A DNA stretch of 32,701 nt from Parachlamydiales bacterium (GTDB taxonomy: Bacteria; Chlamydiota; Chlamydiia; Chlamydiales; Parachlamydiaceae): assembly GCA_020051235.1 (NCBI GenBank), contig JAGVJG010000145.1:1-32701 (forward strand), in the 5' to 3' direction. A program made the position numbers and the translations under genes. Each line of letters starts with the position of its first letter. Within the stretch, counting starts at the first letter, position 1. This document shows positions 25,631-32,701 of the stretch, in pieces. A model generated the notes under the pieces. The model had not been told where the DNA came from and ran no database searches. It saw nothing but the letters and a program-made list of their open reading frames with translations.

Positions 25631-26386
25631 ATGGCTCTACCGGCAACCACCGCAAAACCTCCTGGATATTGGGTGGTTCATTTTTGCAAAATGATGGAAG
25701 GGGGGCTTACCACTTCGGATGAGTTTTCAAATGTGGGACAAATCCTTATCGACACTCGCCTTGAAGGCAATCCCGTAAAAGATAAAGCGCTTGCCGACCC
25801 GCAATATCAAAAAGATCTGATTCAAAGAATGTTCAAAGCCTATCAAAATGCAACGGATCTTAAAGAACTTCCTGACATGCTCGAGGATACTGCATTTGCT
25901 TCGCTCACCCAAGTAGATAATCCCTTTGATGGTGAATATCTCAACTATATCTTCACTACAACTATTCCCGGCACCTTTAAAGGGCTTAACAAAGAGCATT
26001 TAATAAGAAATCCAAAAGTATTGACCTATGTCCAAAATTTCTATGTCGCTGTGTTAACGCCTGAATCCTTGAAAGACAATGTGGAAGCCGGAAGAGGATT
26101 ATCAAATGAACAGAAAGGGGTGTTTGCGGGGAAGCGAGCTGAAATCCTAAAAGCCGTGATTTCTCTTATTGAGTTAAAGCAAATTGGCAAAGAACACGTC
26201 GAAAGTTTGATTCGTGTAATGAGAAATTATAGCGAAAGTGAACTAGCTGTTAAAGACGCTCGCATGGGACCCATTGTTGAAAACTATCGGAAATTGGCTG
26301 AAAACTACCCTGAAGCAAATAGACCGTATTTATTTAGAGCGATTGCCAATAACTACGAAACCTTTATTTTGAAGAAGTATTTTTAA
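25631..26386 (+). CDS. Unknown 251-residue helical protein
   Basis: I do not recognise the family. The start is set at the ATG at 25631 because GGAG lies about eight bases upstream; a TTG six bases earlier is in frame but poorer. The protein is soluble and helical, with no signal or membrane segment. Conserved-looking pieces are GYWVVHFCKMMEGGLTTSDE near the start and RPYLFRAIANNYETFILKKYF at the end. It sits 2 nt before the channel-like gene and is probably co-transcribed, perhaps as a cytoplasmic partner, though that is only an association. Confidence 0.68.
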   Translation: MALPATTAKPPGYWVVHFCKMMEGGLTTSDEFSNVGQILIDTRLEGNPVKDKALADPQYQKDLIQRMFKAYQNATDLKELPDMLEDTAFASLTQVDNPFDGEYLNYIFTTTIPGTFKGLNKEHLIRNPKVLTYVQNFYVAVLTPESLKDNVEAGRGLSNEQKGVFAGKRAEILKAVISLIELKQIGKEHVESLIRVMRNYSESELAVKDARMGPIVENYRKLAENYPEANRPYLFRAIANNYETFILKKYF

Positions 26387-26388
26387 TC

Positions 26389-26733
26389 ATGTTTGAAACA
26401 AAAAACCAAAAGATAATTACACCTTTTAACTTTTATAAAAGGTTTGTTCAAAGTCTTCTTCATGGCTTTCTTTTGATTGCAGGCGCTCTATTAATCGGAA
26501 TGGTGGGTTATCGCCATTTCGAAAATATGTCGTGGATCGATGCTTATGAGAATGCAGCTATGATTCTTTCAGGCATGGTTCCTGTAAAAGAATTAACAAC
26601 AGACACCGGTAAAATATTTGCCGGCACCTATGCTCTTTTTAGTGGGATTGTATTCTTGATAACGTTTGCAATTATTTTTGCGCCCGTTTTACACCGGTTT
26701 CTACATAGATTTCATTTAGAAAATAAGGATTAG
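26389..26733 (+). CDS. Two-helix membrane protein related to pore-domain K+ channels
   Basis: This 114-residue protein has two transmembrane helices (about 24-43 and 84-105). Between them SWIDAYENAAMILSGMVPV then TTDTGKIFAGTYALFSG mirrors the pore helix, filter and inner-helix start of two-TM potassium channels. The selectivity filter TVGYG is replaced by SGMVPV, so K+ selectivity is not expected. Short proteins of this kind occur in many bacteria without assigned function. It follows the 251-residue gene by 2 nt and its stop overlaps the convergent rhomboid gene by 4 nt. Confidence 0.75.
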   Translation: MFETKNQKIITPFNFYKRFVQSLLHGFLLIAGALLIGMVGYRHFENMSWIDAYENAAMILSGMVPVKELTTDTGKIFAGTYALFSGIVFLITFAIIFAPVLHRFLHRFHLENKD

Positions 26734-27368
26734 ACCTTTTCAGTCCCTTTAATCAGATAAGTAACGCCTAAGCCCGCCAAAAAGCCTCCGATGTGAGCAA
26801 AATACGCGACGCCTCCCGTATCTTCAGTCGAAGCAAGCGTTGAAAAACTGCTCAAGAATTGAAGTACAAACCAAAACCCAATCACTATTAGAGCGGACAT
26901 CTGAGTCATCCCCCGCCCCACAATGACATTCACTTTAGTATTAGGAAATAAAACAATATAGGATCCTAATACCCCTGCAATAGCACCGGACGCACCCACA
27001 TTGGGAATGTTTGAGCCTGGATTGAATATCATCTGCGCAAAAGTGGCGACTATCCCACAAAACAAGTAGAACAAAATGTACTTAACTTTCCCCAAACGAT
27101 CTTCTACATTATCCCCAAATATCCATAAGTAAAGCATATTCCCGAATAAGTGAGCCCATCCCGCATGCATAAACATCGATGAAAAAATCGTAGAAAACTC
27201 TCCCGCAGGATTGGACAAGAATCGACTCGGTATGAAAGCCCAATCCATGATAAAGGCTTCACCGCCACTTAACTCGATAAAAAACATAATTACGTTTAAC
27301 GCAATTAAACTGTAGGTAACGTAAGGAAATGTTTTTCTTTGAGAATTATCGTCGCCAACGGGCATCAT
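26730..27368 (-). CDS. Rhomboid-family intramembrane serine protease
   Basis: The protein has 212 residues from the ATG at 27368; a longer frame to 27416 would overlap the next gene and adds no conserved sequence. Six or so transmembrane segments carry the rhomboid marks: FSSMFMHAGWAHLFGNMLYLWIFG (split here across helices 2 and 3), the nucleophile in NVGASGAIAG (Ser127) and the catalytic His in YFAHIGGFLAG (His192). It cleaves membrane-embedded substrates within the bilayer. It faces the CE-clan-like gene divergently across 33 AT-rich nt and ends against the channel-like gene. The substrate is unknown. Confidence 0.93.
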   Translation of the reverse strand: MMPVGDDNSQRKTFPYVTYSLIALNVIMFFIELSGGEAFIMDWAFIPSRFLSNPAGEFSTIFSSMFMHAGWAHLFGNMLYLWIFGDNVEDRLGKVKYILFYLFCGIVATFAQMIFNPGSNIPNVGASGAIAGVLGSYIVLFPNTKVNVIVGRGMTQMSALIVIGFWFVLQFLSSFSTLASTEDTGGVAYFAHIGGFLAGLGVTYLIKGTEKV

Positions 27369-27401
27369 AATGAACCGAACTATCCCTAACTTATATATTT
27401 T

Positions 27402-28412
27402 ATGCAAGTAACTCAAGCATCATGGCTTCAAACAGAAATCGCTGAATTAGCCCAACGAAATCCTAAAAAAGATACACCCGCATTCTCTTCTTTAGAACCT
27501 ATTGTCGAAACCTGGATTTGTAGACTTAATAAAGAATCCGTTGAAGGAAAAAAAGAACAAATCACAGCTGTAGCTAGCTGGATTCGAGTAGAACGAAAAT
27601 TTAATACCCACCAAATGGGCTTGGCTCTTTACCTTCTCGAAAGAGTTTGCCTTTCAAGAAGAGTTTCTTCTCTATGCCATTCTAAATTTTACGAACGCAC
27701 CATTGAGGAAAAGCAAAACCACGTATTAAAAATGAAGGGTTTAGAACATATAATTAGAACGCGTTTTCCAGACATTAATCTTTTCGTTTGTAAAAATGAA
27801 ATTCCTTCGAACGGTGAAGCAATTCGAGCAAAATTAACTGAGAAAGAGGTTTGGATAATTGTTAAAATGTATGACCTTGGACATAAAAATTTAATTTTAA
27901 TCCAAAAAGAGTTCGGCTATACCGTTACGTTGTTTGATTCTTTAGGTCTCAATTTAAGTATGCATGGCCATACAGGTCAAAAAATAAACCAATTTAAAGA
28001 GTTTTATTTAAAAATTGTTACTTCAATTGTTGGGGATGGCCAAGATATCCCCGTTTTCCGTCATGAAATATCCAGACAAAGACAAGTAGATCACGTTAAT
28101 TGTGCCAGCTACATAGCTTCAGATTTAGAAATAGCGCTTCAACTTTTAAAGGAAAAAAAGCCCTTATTTACGGGTGAGACCCCGCACCCATTATTTTACC
28201 GAACTAATCAATATTGTCTTAAAAGGGGCGATTCTCATGTATTGCCTGAATATATAATCCCTCATGATGAAAAGTTTGAAGGGAATGTCCTCCCTACCTT
28301 AATTGCATTAGATACATTTGAAGCCCTGCTTAGACAAGTTTCTCTATCACCAAAAGATCATGTTGAAGAGGGCAAGTCCGAAGAAGAAAAAGAAAATTGT
28401 ACGATAAGTTAA
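27402..28412 (+). CDS. Putative CE-clan cysteine protease with C-terminal CaaX, intact copy
   Basis: This 336-residue protein has a helical N-terminal domain (1-125) followed by a segment matching the Ulp1/C48-type CE-clan core. His161 lies in LGHKNLILIQ, Asp179 in VTLFDSLGLN, Gln228 and Cys234 in RQVDHVNCASYIASDLEIALQ. The His-Asp distance of 18 and Gln-to-Cys distance of 6 fit that clan, whose members remove ubiquitin-like proteins or acetylate targets. The last four residues, CTIS after an acidic linker, look like a CaaX prenylation box. No signal peptide is present. A paralogue with every catalytic residue changed follows after 4 nt. Environmental chlamydiae are known to carry many ubiquitin-related proteases. 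Assignment is from motifs only. Confidence 0.6.
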   Translation: MQVTQASWLQTEIAELAQRNPKKDTPAFSSLEPIVETWICRLNKESVEGKKEQITAVASWIRVERKFNTHQMGLALYLLERVCLSRRVSSLCHSKFYERTIEEKQNHVLKMKGLEHIIRTRFPDINLFVCKNEIPSNGEAIRAKLTEKEVWIIVKMYDLGHKNLILIQKEFGYTVTLFDSLGLNLSMHGHTGQKINQFKEFYLKIVTSIVGDGQDIPVFRHEISRQRQVDHVNCASYIASDLEIALQLLKEKKPLFTGETPHPLFYRTNQYCLKRGDSHVLPEYIIPHDEKFEGNVLPTLIALDTFEALLRQVSLSPKDHVEEGKSEEEKENCTIS

Positions 28413-28416
28413 TACT

Positions 28417-29394
28417 ATGCAAGTTTCCTGGTTACAAACAGAAATTGTCAAATTCGTCTTAGAAAATAAACATAACAGCTTATCCACCATTAATCCAATT
28501 GTCGAAGTATGGATATGTCGACTCAATCAAGATGACGTTCAGGAAAAAAAAGAGCAGATTAAAGCGGTTGCTAACTGGATACGTCTTGAAAAGCATTTTT
28601 CTGTTAATCAATTAAATTTAGGCCTTTATCTTCTCGAGCGGGTTTGCCTTTCAAGAAGAGTCTGCAACTTAGCTCGTGCTGAGCTTTATAGTCGTAAATT
28701 CGTAGAACACAGTTCCCATGAACTTCATTTAAGAGGACTTGTAAGATATTTAAAGATCCGTTTTCCTGATGTCACTATTTTTACTTATGACATTCCGGAA
28801 GAAAAAAATATCCACAGAATTCAAAAATATTTAAATGAAAAAGACAACGTTTGGATTCTCTTTAGACCTGCGTGGATTGAATTTAAAAGTCTTTTTTATA
28901 TTCGTAAAAGAGTTGAAAGAGTTGAAAGGTATGAAGTCTATTTCTTTAATTCATTAGGACTTGATTTTAAGGAAAAAATTAATGAATCAGATAGATATAA
29001 AAAAGATTATCTTCAATTCGTTAAAACTTTAATGCATAAAAAAAATGCAATCTATTATTGTCTTCCTAATAAACGCAGCGAAGGCTCTAATAACGCTAGT
29101 TTTATTGTTTCAGATCTAGAAGTTGCTCTAAAACTTTTAAAAGATAGTAGTAAGCCATTATTTGACTATGGAGAACCTCACCCTCTTTTTTATCGCGTTT
29201 CTCAATTAGGTAGTGCTTTTGTCTTACAAGAGCATCTTGTCTCAGAACAGAGGGAAAAACCCGCGAACGTTCTTCCAACCTTAATTAATCTTGATATCTT
29301 TGAAGCGCTACTTATGGATTATACTTTTGCAGCTAAAGATTACTCAGAACCTGGATCTTCTGAAGGAGAGGTTCAAGACTGTGTTATTTCCTAA
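28417..29394 (+). CDS. Catalytically dead CE-clan paralogue with C-terminal CaaX
   Basis: This 325-residue tandem duplicate of the preceding gene shares the start (SWLQTEI, VWICRLNQ), LYLLERVCLSRRV, RFPDV, FFNSLGLDF, ASFIVSDLEVALKLLK, PHPLFYR and NVLPTLINLDIFEALL. At the four presumed catalytic positions it has Phe156, Asn178, Arg220 and Asn226 in place of His, Asp, Gln and Cys, so it cannot be a CE-clan enzyme. The fold-bearing sequence is otherwise well kept. The protein ends CVIS, a textbook CaaX box, after a diverged acidic linker. It may bind the same targets as its neighbour as a pseudo-enzyme. Both starts lack a strong ribosome site. Confidence 0.62.
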   Translation: MQVSWLQTEIVKFVLENKHNSLSTINPIVEVWICRLNQDDVQEKKEQIKAVANWIRLEKHFSVNQLNLGLYLLERVCLSRRVCNLARAELYSRKFVEHSSHELHLRGLVRYLKIRFPDVTIFTYDIPEEKNIHRIQKYLNEKDNVWILFRPAWIEFKSLFYIRKRVERVERYEVYFFNSLGLDFKEKINESDRYKKDYLQFVKTLMHKKNAIYYCLPNKRSEGSNNASFIVSDLEVALKLLKDSSKPLFDYGEPHPLFYRVSQLGSAFVLQEHLVSEQREKPANVLPTLINLDIFEALLMDYTFAAKDYSEPGSSEGEVQDCVIS

Positions 29395-29418
29395 AGTACG
29401 GTCATTTGACCGCACTTT
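29393..29418. terminator. Stem-loop over two convergent stop codons
   Basis: AAAGTACGGTCA (29393-29404) pairs with TGACCGCACTTT (29407-29418) with one mismatch and a very small loop. It spans the stops of the plus-strand CE-clan paralogue (29394) and the minus-strand FMN reductase (29402). There is no T run on either side, so bidirectional termination is probable rather than certain. Confidence 0.5.
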
Positions 29419-29998
29419 GAATCGCTTGTTTTAAGTTGTTTTCAGCTTGTTGATCTTTCAAATGACCATTTGCATCAAAAGCATCAAAGGAATTTGGAAG
29501 TGCGTATTCGTATACCACTATTCCGCCAATTCTTTGAACGATCGATTTCAGGTGAGCAAGGGCGGTAGCTCCTGCGCTTTTACCCGGTGAGGCACTTAAT
29601 AAGATAAATTTTTTATCTTTATATGCATCACGGCTAGGCTCTCCCTTCTCGGTGCGCGTGGTCCAATCGATGGTATTTTTTAAAATGCCCGAAATAGAGC
29701 CGTTGTATTCAGGTGTGGCAATGATGACGACTTGGCTTTCCATCATCAACTTTCTAAGTTGTTTCGCTTTCTCTGGCATCCCTTGCTTTTCAAGATCTTC
29801 ATCAAAGAAAGGCAGGGAAAAATCCTTTAAATCAATGACGGTAACATTTGCACCCGCTTCTTTGGCGAATTTTGCCGCTTCTGCAATGAGTTTTTTATTA
29901 ATTGAATCATTCCGAGTGCTGCCCGAAAAAGCAACTACGTTGGTTTGAGCATATAAAGTGGTTACACTTAGTGCGGTAAGTAAAAAATATTTTAACAT
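29402..29998 (-). CDS. Exported NADPH-dependent FMN reductase-like flavoprotein
   Basis: The protein has 198 residues from the ATG at 29998, which has GGAG five bases upstream. A hydrophobic leader, MLKYFLLTALSVTTLYAQ (residues 1-18), looks like a cleavable signal peptide. The flavodoxin-like body follows, with FMN phosphate loop FSGSTRNDSINKKL and the signature ATPEYNGSISGILKNTIDW. Reductases of this family are usually cytoplasmic, so export is unusual and would need a source of reduced cofactor or electrons outside the cytoplasm. A longer frame to 30034 would hide the signal and is rejected. It could act as a quinone, azo or metal reductase. Confidence 0.85.
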   Translation of the reverse strand: MLKYFLLTALSVTTLYAQTNVVAFSGSTRNDSINKKLIAEAAKFAKEAGANVTVIDLKDFSLPFFDEDLEKQGMPEKAKQLRKLMMESQVVIIATPEYNGSISGILKNTIDWTTRTEKGEPSRDAYKDKKFILLSASPGKSAGATALAHLKSIVQRIGGIVVYEYALPNSFDAFDANGHLKDQQAENNLKQAIQSAVK

Positions 29999-30078
29999 AT
30001 TGACTCCGATTGTCGATCTATTATCTACAAACATAATTTAATTAAAAAGCTTCACCTTAAACGACTTACAACAATCAA

Positions 30079-30101
30079 TTGACAACCCCCCGAAAAGGGT
30101 T
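30079..30101 (+). promoter_or_regulatory. Possible promoter of the nucleoside deaminase gene
   Basis: TTGACA at 30079 is followed, 16 bases on, by TAAAGT, a 4 of 6 match to the -10 consensus. The spacer contains the small palindrome AACCC-N8-GGGTT, which could be a regulator site. It lies 42 nt upstream of the deaminase start and is the only convincing -35 box seen by eye in this intergenic stretch. Confidence 0.4.
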
Positions 30102-30142
30102 AAAGTAAGAAAAGAGGTTCCTGTAACTATAAGGAAGGGTTT

Positions 30143-30628
30143 ATGGCAGAAAAATATGATGAAAAGTTCATGAAACGTGCGATTGAATTAAGTCGTGAAG
30201 CATCCATTGAAAAGAAAACGGGTGGGGTTTTCGGCGCCGTTATCGTTAAAGACGGAAAAATTATTGGCGAAGGATACAATCAAGTATTAGCCACACACGA
30301 TCCGACTTGGCATGCCGAAATGCAAGCCATCCGAGAAGCCACAAAAAAACTGGGCACTCCCCATTTAGATGGTTGTGTACTTTACACCAGCGCTGAATGC
30401 TGCCCCATGTGTTTAGCAACCGCGTATTGGGCCCATATTGACCATATCTATTATGGAGCAACCATTGACGATGCATTCAAATACGGAAATTTTGCGGACG
30501 TCGATATTTTGGATGAAATTAGAAAAGATGCAAAACAAAGAAAAATCAAATTTACCGAGAAAATGAGACCTGAAGCGGTTGAAGTTTGGAAAGAATTCGC
30601 TGAAATGCCCGATCGCGCACACTACTAA
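30143..30628 (+). CDS. Nucleoside/guanine deaminase, cytidine deaminase superfamily
   Basis: This 161-residue cytoplasmic zinc deaminase carries HAE (57-59) in DPTWHAEMQAI and the metal cysteines in SAECCPMC (Cys87 and Cys90), the CDA-superfamily pattern with Glu59 as proton shuttle. The sequence and size are closest to guanine deaminase/tRNA-adenosine-deaminase-like members, and the C-terminal VEVWKEFAEMPDRAHY resembles guanine deaminases. Its substrate is therefore probably guanine or a related base for purine salvage, unproven. AAGGAAGG precedes the start. A possible TTGACA promoter lies at 30079. The next gene follows after 2 nt. Confidence 0.88.
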   Translation: MAEKYDEKFMKRAIELSREASIEKKTGGVFGAVIVKDGKIIGEGYNQVLATHDPTWHAEMQAIREATKKLGTPHLDGCVLYTSAECCPMCLATAYWAHIDHIYYGATIDDAFKYGNFADVDILDEIRKDAKQRKIKFTEKMRPEAVEVWKEFAEMPDRAHY

Positions 30629-30630
30629 AA

Positions 30631-31530
30631 ATGAAAGCAGCCACTGAATCAGGAATCATTACTCAAAAAGTAAAATTTAAACCTGAAAACAAAGAGCAAT
30701 TTTTAAATTGGCAAGCCGATTTAAATGCGAAGGTGGCTGCTTTCCCTGGTTTTGTAAGCCTTGAAACCAATATTGCCAATAATGAATGGCTTATTGTGGA
30801 GCGATTTGACGATCAAGCCTCTTGCGAAAAATGGAAGCAATCTTCTGCATATAAAGAGCTTTTAAAAGAGCTAAACACTTTTGCAGAAGAGGATAATCAA
30901 GATAACCCCTGTAATTTTGGCGTTACTGAAGTTTTTGTTACCAAAGTCTCTCCTCAGAAGGAAAATGAATATCGGCAATGGACTTCCAAAATCCATCAAG
31001 TCGAATCGAAATTTCCGGGATTTAAAGGGACTCTTATACAATCTCCTAAAAACGTTGAGGAAGGCAATTGGATCACCCTTCTGCAATTCGACTCTCCGGA
31101 AAATCTCGACAACTGGCTTAACTCAAAAGAAAGACGAGAAATTGTAAAAGAACTCGATCCGATGATTGCCTCGATGGAAAATCATCGGATGGTGTCTTCT
31201 TATTCAGGCTGGTTTCATTCCGTAGAAAAACAAGGCGTAGCTCCCGCCACATGGAAACAAACCATGCTGGTCTTGCTAGTGCTTTACCCTATTGTTATGC
31301 TTGAAGTGAGGTACTTACTACCGCATCTTACTATGTTTAATCACGCGTTTGCCACCTTCATTGGCAACTCCATAAGCGTCACTTTGGTTGCATGGCCCCT
31401 AATGCCCATTGCTATCTGGGCACTAAGTTGGTGGCTAATTGCCAAAAATAGCCAAACTTGGATAACCCTCGCAGGAATAGCTGTGATTGGCTTTTTGTAT
31501 CTGCTTGAGATATACCTTCTTTGGGCCTAA
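30631..31530 (+). CDS. Double ABM-domain protein with C-terminal membrane helices
   Basis: This 299-residue protein has two successive antibiotic-biosynthesis-monooxygenase-like ferredoxin folds (about 8-95 and 100-190), each with a strand pattern such as WQADLNAKVAAFPGFVSLET or WTSKIHQVESKFPGFKGTL. Three hydrophobic helices (about 213-235, 244-267 and 276-298) anchor it to the inner membrane, a known architecture of COG3224-like proteins. The ABM folds are probably cytoplasmic, and an unusually redox-free dimeric oxygenase is possible; no cofactor residues can be read. It follows the deaminase by 2 nt and its stop overlaps the VOC gene by 4 nt. Confidence 0.8.
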   Translation: MKAATESGIITQKVKFKPENKEQFLNWQADLNAKVAAFPGFVSLETNIANNEWLIVERFDDQASCEKWKQSSAYKELLKELNTFAEEDNQDNPCNFGVTEVFVTKVSPQKENEYRQWTSKIHQVESKFPGFKGTLIQSPKNVEEGNWITLLQFDSPENLDNWLNSKERREIVKELDPMIASMENHRMVSSYSGWFHSVEKQGVAPATWKQTMLVLLVLYPIVMLEVRYLLPHLTMFNHAFATFIGNSISVTLVAWPLMPIAIWALSWWLIAKNSQTWITLAGIAVIGFLYLLEIYLLWA

Positions 31531-31895
31531 GCGTGTAGAACCTGCACTAGTTGAAAACGATTCCCTTCTTTATCATTAAATGATTGAAGCTTGACGTGAC
31601 CGGGAATTTCCATGATATCGCCGTTAAGTTTCACTCCATTGAGTTTAAACTTCTGAACGGCCTCTTCAATATTATCAACCGTGATCGTTAAGACGGCGTT
31701 GGATCCGGCTTTCATTTCATCTTCTTGCGCGGTAAGTCCAAGAGCGGCTCCACTTTCTCCAACGAGTTCTGCCCAACTATATTCTTTATGATACTCTCTT
31801 AATTTTAAACCGACGACTTCAGTATAAAACTTAATTGATTCATCTAAATTTTTAACTACGATCCATCCAAGATGAATCCCTTTTGTTTTTGCCAT
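31527..31895 (-). CDS. VOC-superfamily (glyoxalase/bleomycin resistance) protein
   Basis: This 122-residue protein has two beta-alpha-beta-beta-beta modules. HLGWIVVKNLDESIKFYTEVVGLKLRE is the classic VOC first module and VKLQSFNDKEGNRFQLVQ the ending that supplies the last metal ligand in active members. His7 and a Glu near the end of module 1 are candidate ligands. Substrate unknown; lactoylglutathione or small-molecule binding are both possible. GGAG lies six bases before the ATG. It converges on the ABM gene and diverges from the acetyltransferase with 58 nt between them. Confidence 0.88.
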   Translation of the reverse strand: MAKTKGIHLGWIVVKNLDESIKFYTEVVGLKLREYHKEYSWAELVGESGAALGLTAQEDEMKAGSNAVLTITVDNIEEAVQKFKLNGVKLNGDIMEIPGHVKLQSFNDKEGNRFQLVQVLHA

Positions 31896-31953
31896 AATTA
31901 CTCCAAAGCTATAGATTTATACAAATCAACCGACTTTTATTGAAAGACGAAAC

Positions 31954-32701
31954 ATGAATATACCGACTGATTATCAAATAAGAGCGATGAACGAAGCCGA
32001 TTGCGAAAGCACTTTTAAGCTTTCAAAAATGATCGGCTGGGGAATGACCTTTGTTGATTGGAAGCAAAGTTTAGTTTATGCCAAACATACCGCCTTTGTA
32101 GCCGTTCATTTTGGAAGTGTAGTCGCTGTCGCGCAAGGCCTCGTTTTCGAAGGAAAAGTCCGAGTCGCAAATGTTATTGTCCATCCCCATCATCGAAGAA
32201 AAGGGCTCGGAACCCTCCTCGTATCACATTTAGTGGATCATATTAAGTCTCTCGGCCACCAACATCTTGAGCTCTCTGCTTCAACACTAGGTCTTGCTAT
32301 TTATAAAAAGTTGGGATTTATCCGTGGACATGAACTAATGACATGGGAAAAAACCCTAGTTCTTCCTCAAGAGCAAGCTAAAATAAAGCGATTAAGTAAA
32401 AAGTCCTTAGAAGAGATTGTAAAATTAGACGCCCAAGCCTTTGGACATAAAAGAGGATCGCTTCTTGAATCTCTGGCAGATAAGACCTTTGTCGATAAAA
32501 CAGACGGCAAAGTGTCCGGATATTTAACCTTAATTCCTGAAGAAGGTGGTATTCGTATCGGTCCATGGGCACATAAAAATAAAGAAGGAGCAAAGAAACT
32601 CTTCGATGAGGCTCTCTCTTCCATAGAAAATTCAAAATTTCAAAATGTGATCGTGACGACAAACGGCAATAATCCATATGTAAATGACATCGTTGCCGGA
32701 A
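31954..32701 (+). CDS. GNAT N-acetyltransferase, partial at the window end
   Basis: The frame opens with ATG at 31954 and stays open to the window edge (249 residues seen), so the gene continues outside. The first domain is GNAT: FVAVHFGSVVAVAQGL, VANVIVHPHHRRKGLGTLLV with the acetyl-CoA loop RRKGLG (81-86), and AIYKKLGF. A second, weaker domain from about 140 (IKRLSKKSLEEIVKLDAQAFGHKR) matches the YitH/HolE-type architecture with an Acetyltransf_18-like half. Its acyl acceptor is unknown. Only a weak ribosome site, GAAAGACG, is visible before the start. Confidence 0.82.
   Translation, partial: MNIPTDYQIRAMNEADCESTFKLSKMIGWGMTFVDWKQSLVYAKHTAFVAVHFGSVVAVAQGLVFEGKVRVANVIVHPHHRRKGLGTLLVSHLVDHIKSLGHQHLELSASTLGLAIYKKLGFIRGHELMTWEKTLVLPQEQAKIKRLSKKSLEEIVKLDAQAFGHKRGSLLESLADKTFVDKTDGKVSGYLTLIPEEGGIRIGPWAHKNKEGAKKLFDEALSSIENSKFQNVIVTTNGNNPYVNDIVAG

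Noticed and set aside
27402..28412. YopJ-type acetyltransferase rather than C48-like protease
   Set aside because: YopJ proteins use His-Glu-Cys with different spacing; the HxxLxLI, FDSLG and Q-x5-C layout fits Ulp1/C48 better, though acetyltransferase activity is not excluded.

Overview
The window is about 38-40% GC and gene-dense, with short intergenic gaps and genes on both strands. It looks like an environmental chlamydia (Parachlamydiales). The reasons are ArgR next to an APC-type amino acid antiporter, an acetyl-CoA synthetase with [14 protein letters not shown] wording, several tandem families of unknown proteins, and host-interaction-like proteins beside ordinary metabolic genes. An amoeba-associated gammaproteobacterium of the Legionella type is a weaker alternative. 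The assignment rests on gene content and remembered protein wording, not on a search.

Layout. 1-680: a small S23/IVP-type four-helix-bundle gene between long GC-rich inverted repeats, ending one base from a tRNA-Leu(CAG). 787-4939: YchJ, an NAPE-PLD-like metallo-hydrolase, acetyl-CoA synthetase and a TsdA-like dihaem cytochrome c. 4921-8071: a 743-residue protein with a long disordered N-terminus, a small helical protein and a DUF202 membrane protein. 8094-11432: three tandem paralogues sharing PYDGRK and EYxAPCMQ motifs. 11467-13456: an exported Ntn hydrolase, a NUDIX protein and a cupin. 13456-15766: two tandem leucine-rich-repeat-like paralogues. 15878-18071: a DEAD-box helicase and an unknown protein. 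18183-23038: a CPA1 antiporter, then a minus-strand run of ABC ATPase, permease, a frameshifted alpha/beta hydrolase, peroxiredoxin and DsbA-like protein. 23075-25563: an exported histidine-phosphatase-like protein lacking both histidines, ArgR, and an APC antiporter with an ARG-box-like palindrome at its start. 25631-27368: an unknown protein, a two-helix channel-like protein and a rhomboid protease. 27402-29394: two tandem proteins that I read as a CE-clan cysteine protease and its catalytically dead twin. Both end in a CaaX-type tetrapeptide. 29402-32701: an exported FMN reductase, a nucleoside deaminase, a membrane-anchored ABM-domain protein, a VOC protein and a GNAT acetyltransferase cut by the window edge.

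The best candidate for something undescribed is the pair at 27402-29394. The first copy carries H161, D179, Q228 and C234 in CE-clan spacing. The second has lost all four. Both nevertheless keep a C-terminal CTIS or CVIS, a possible host prenylation signal. Next come the inverted-repeat element around the four-helix-bundle gene, the PYDGRK/APCMQ triplet with a hairpin around its first start codon, and the putative ArgR operator. No rRNA, CRISPR array, IS transposase or prophage was found.
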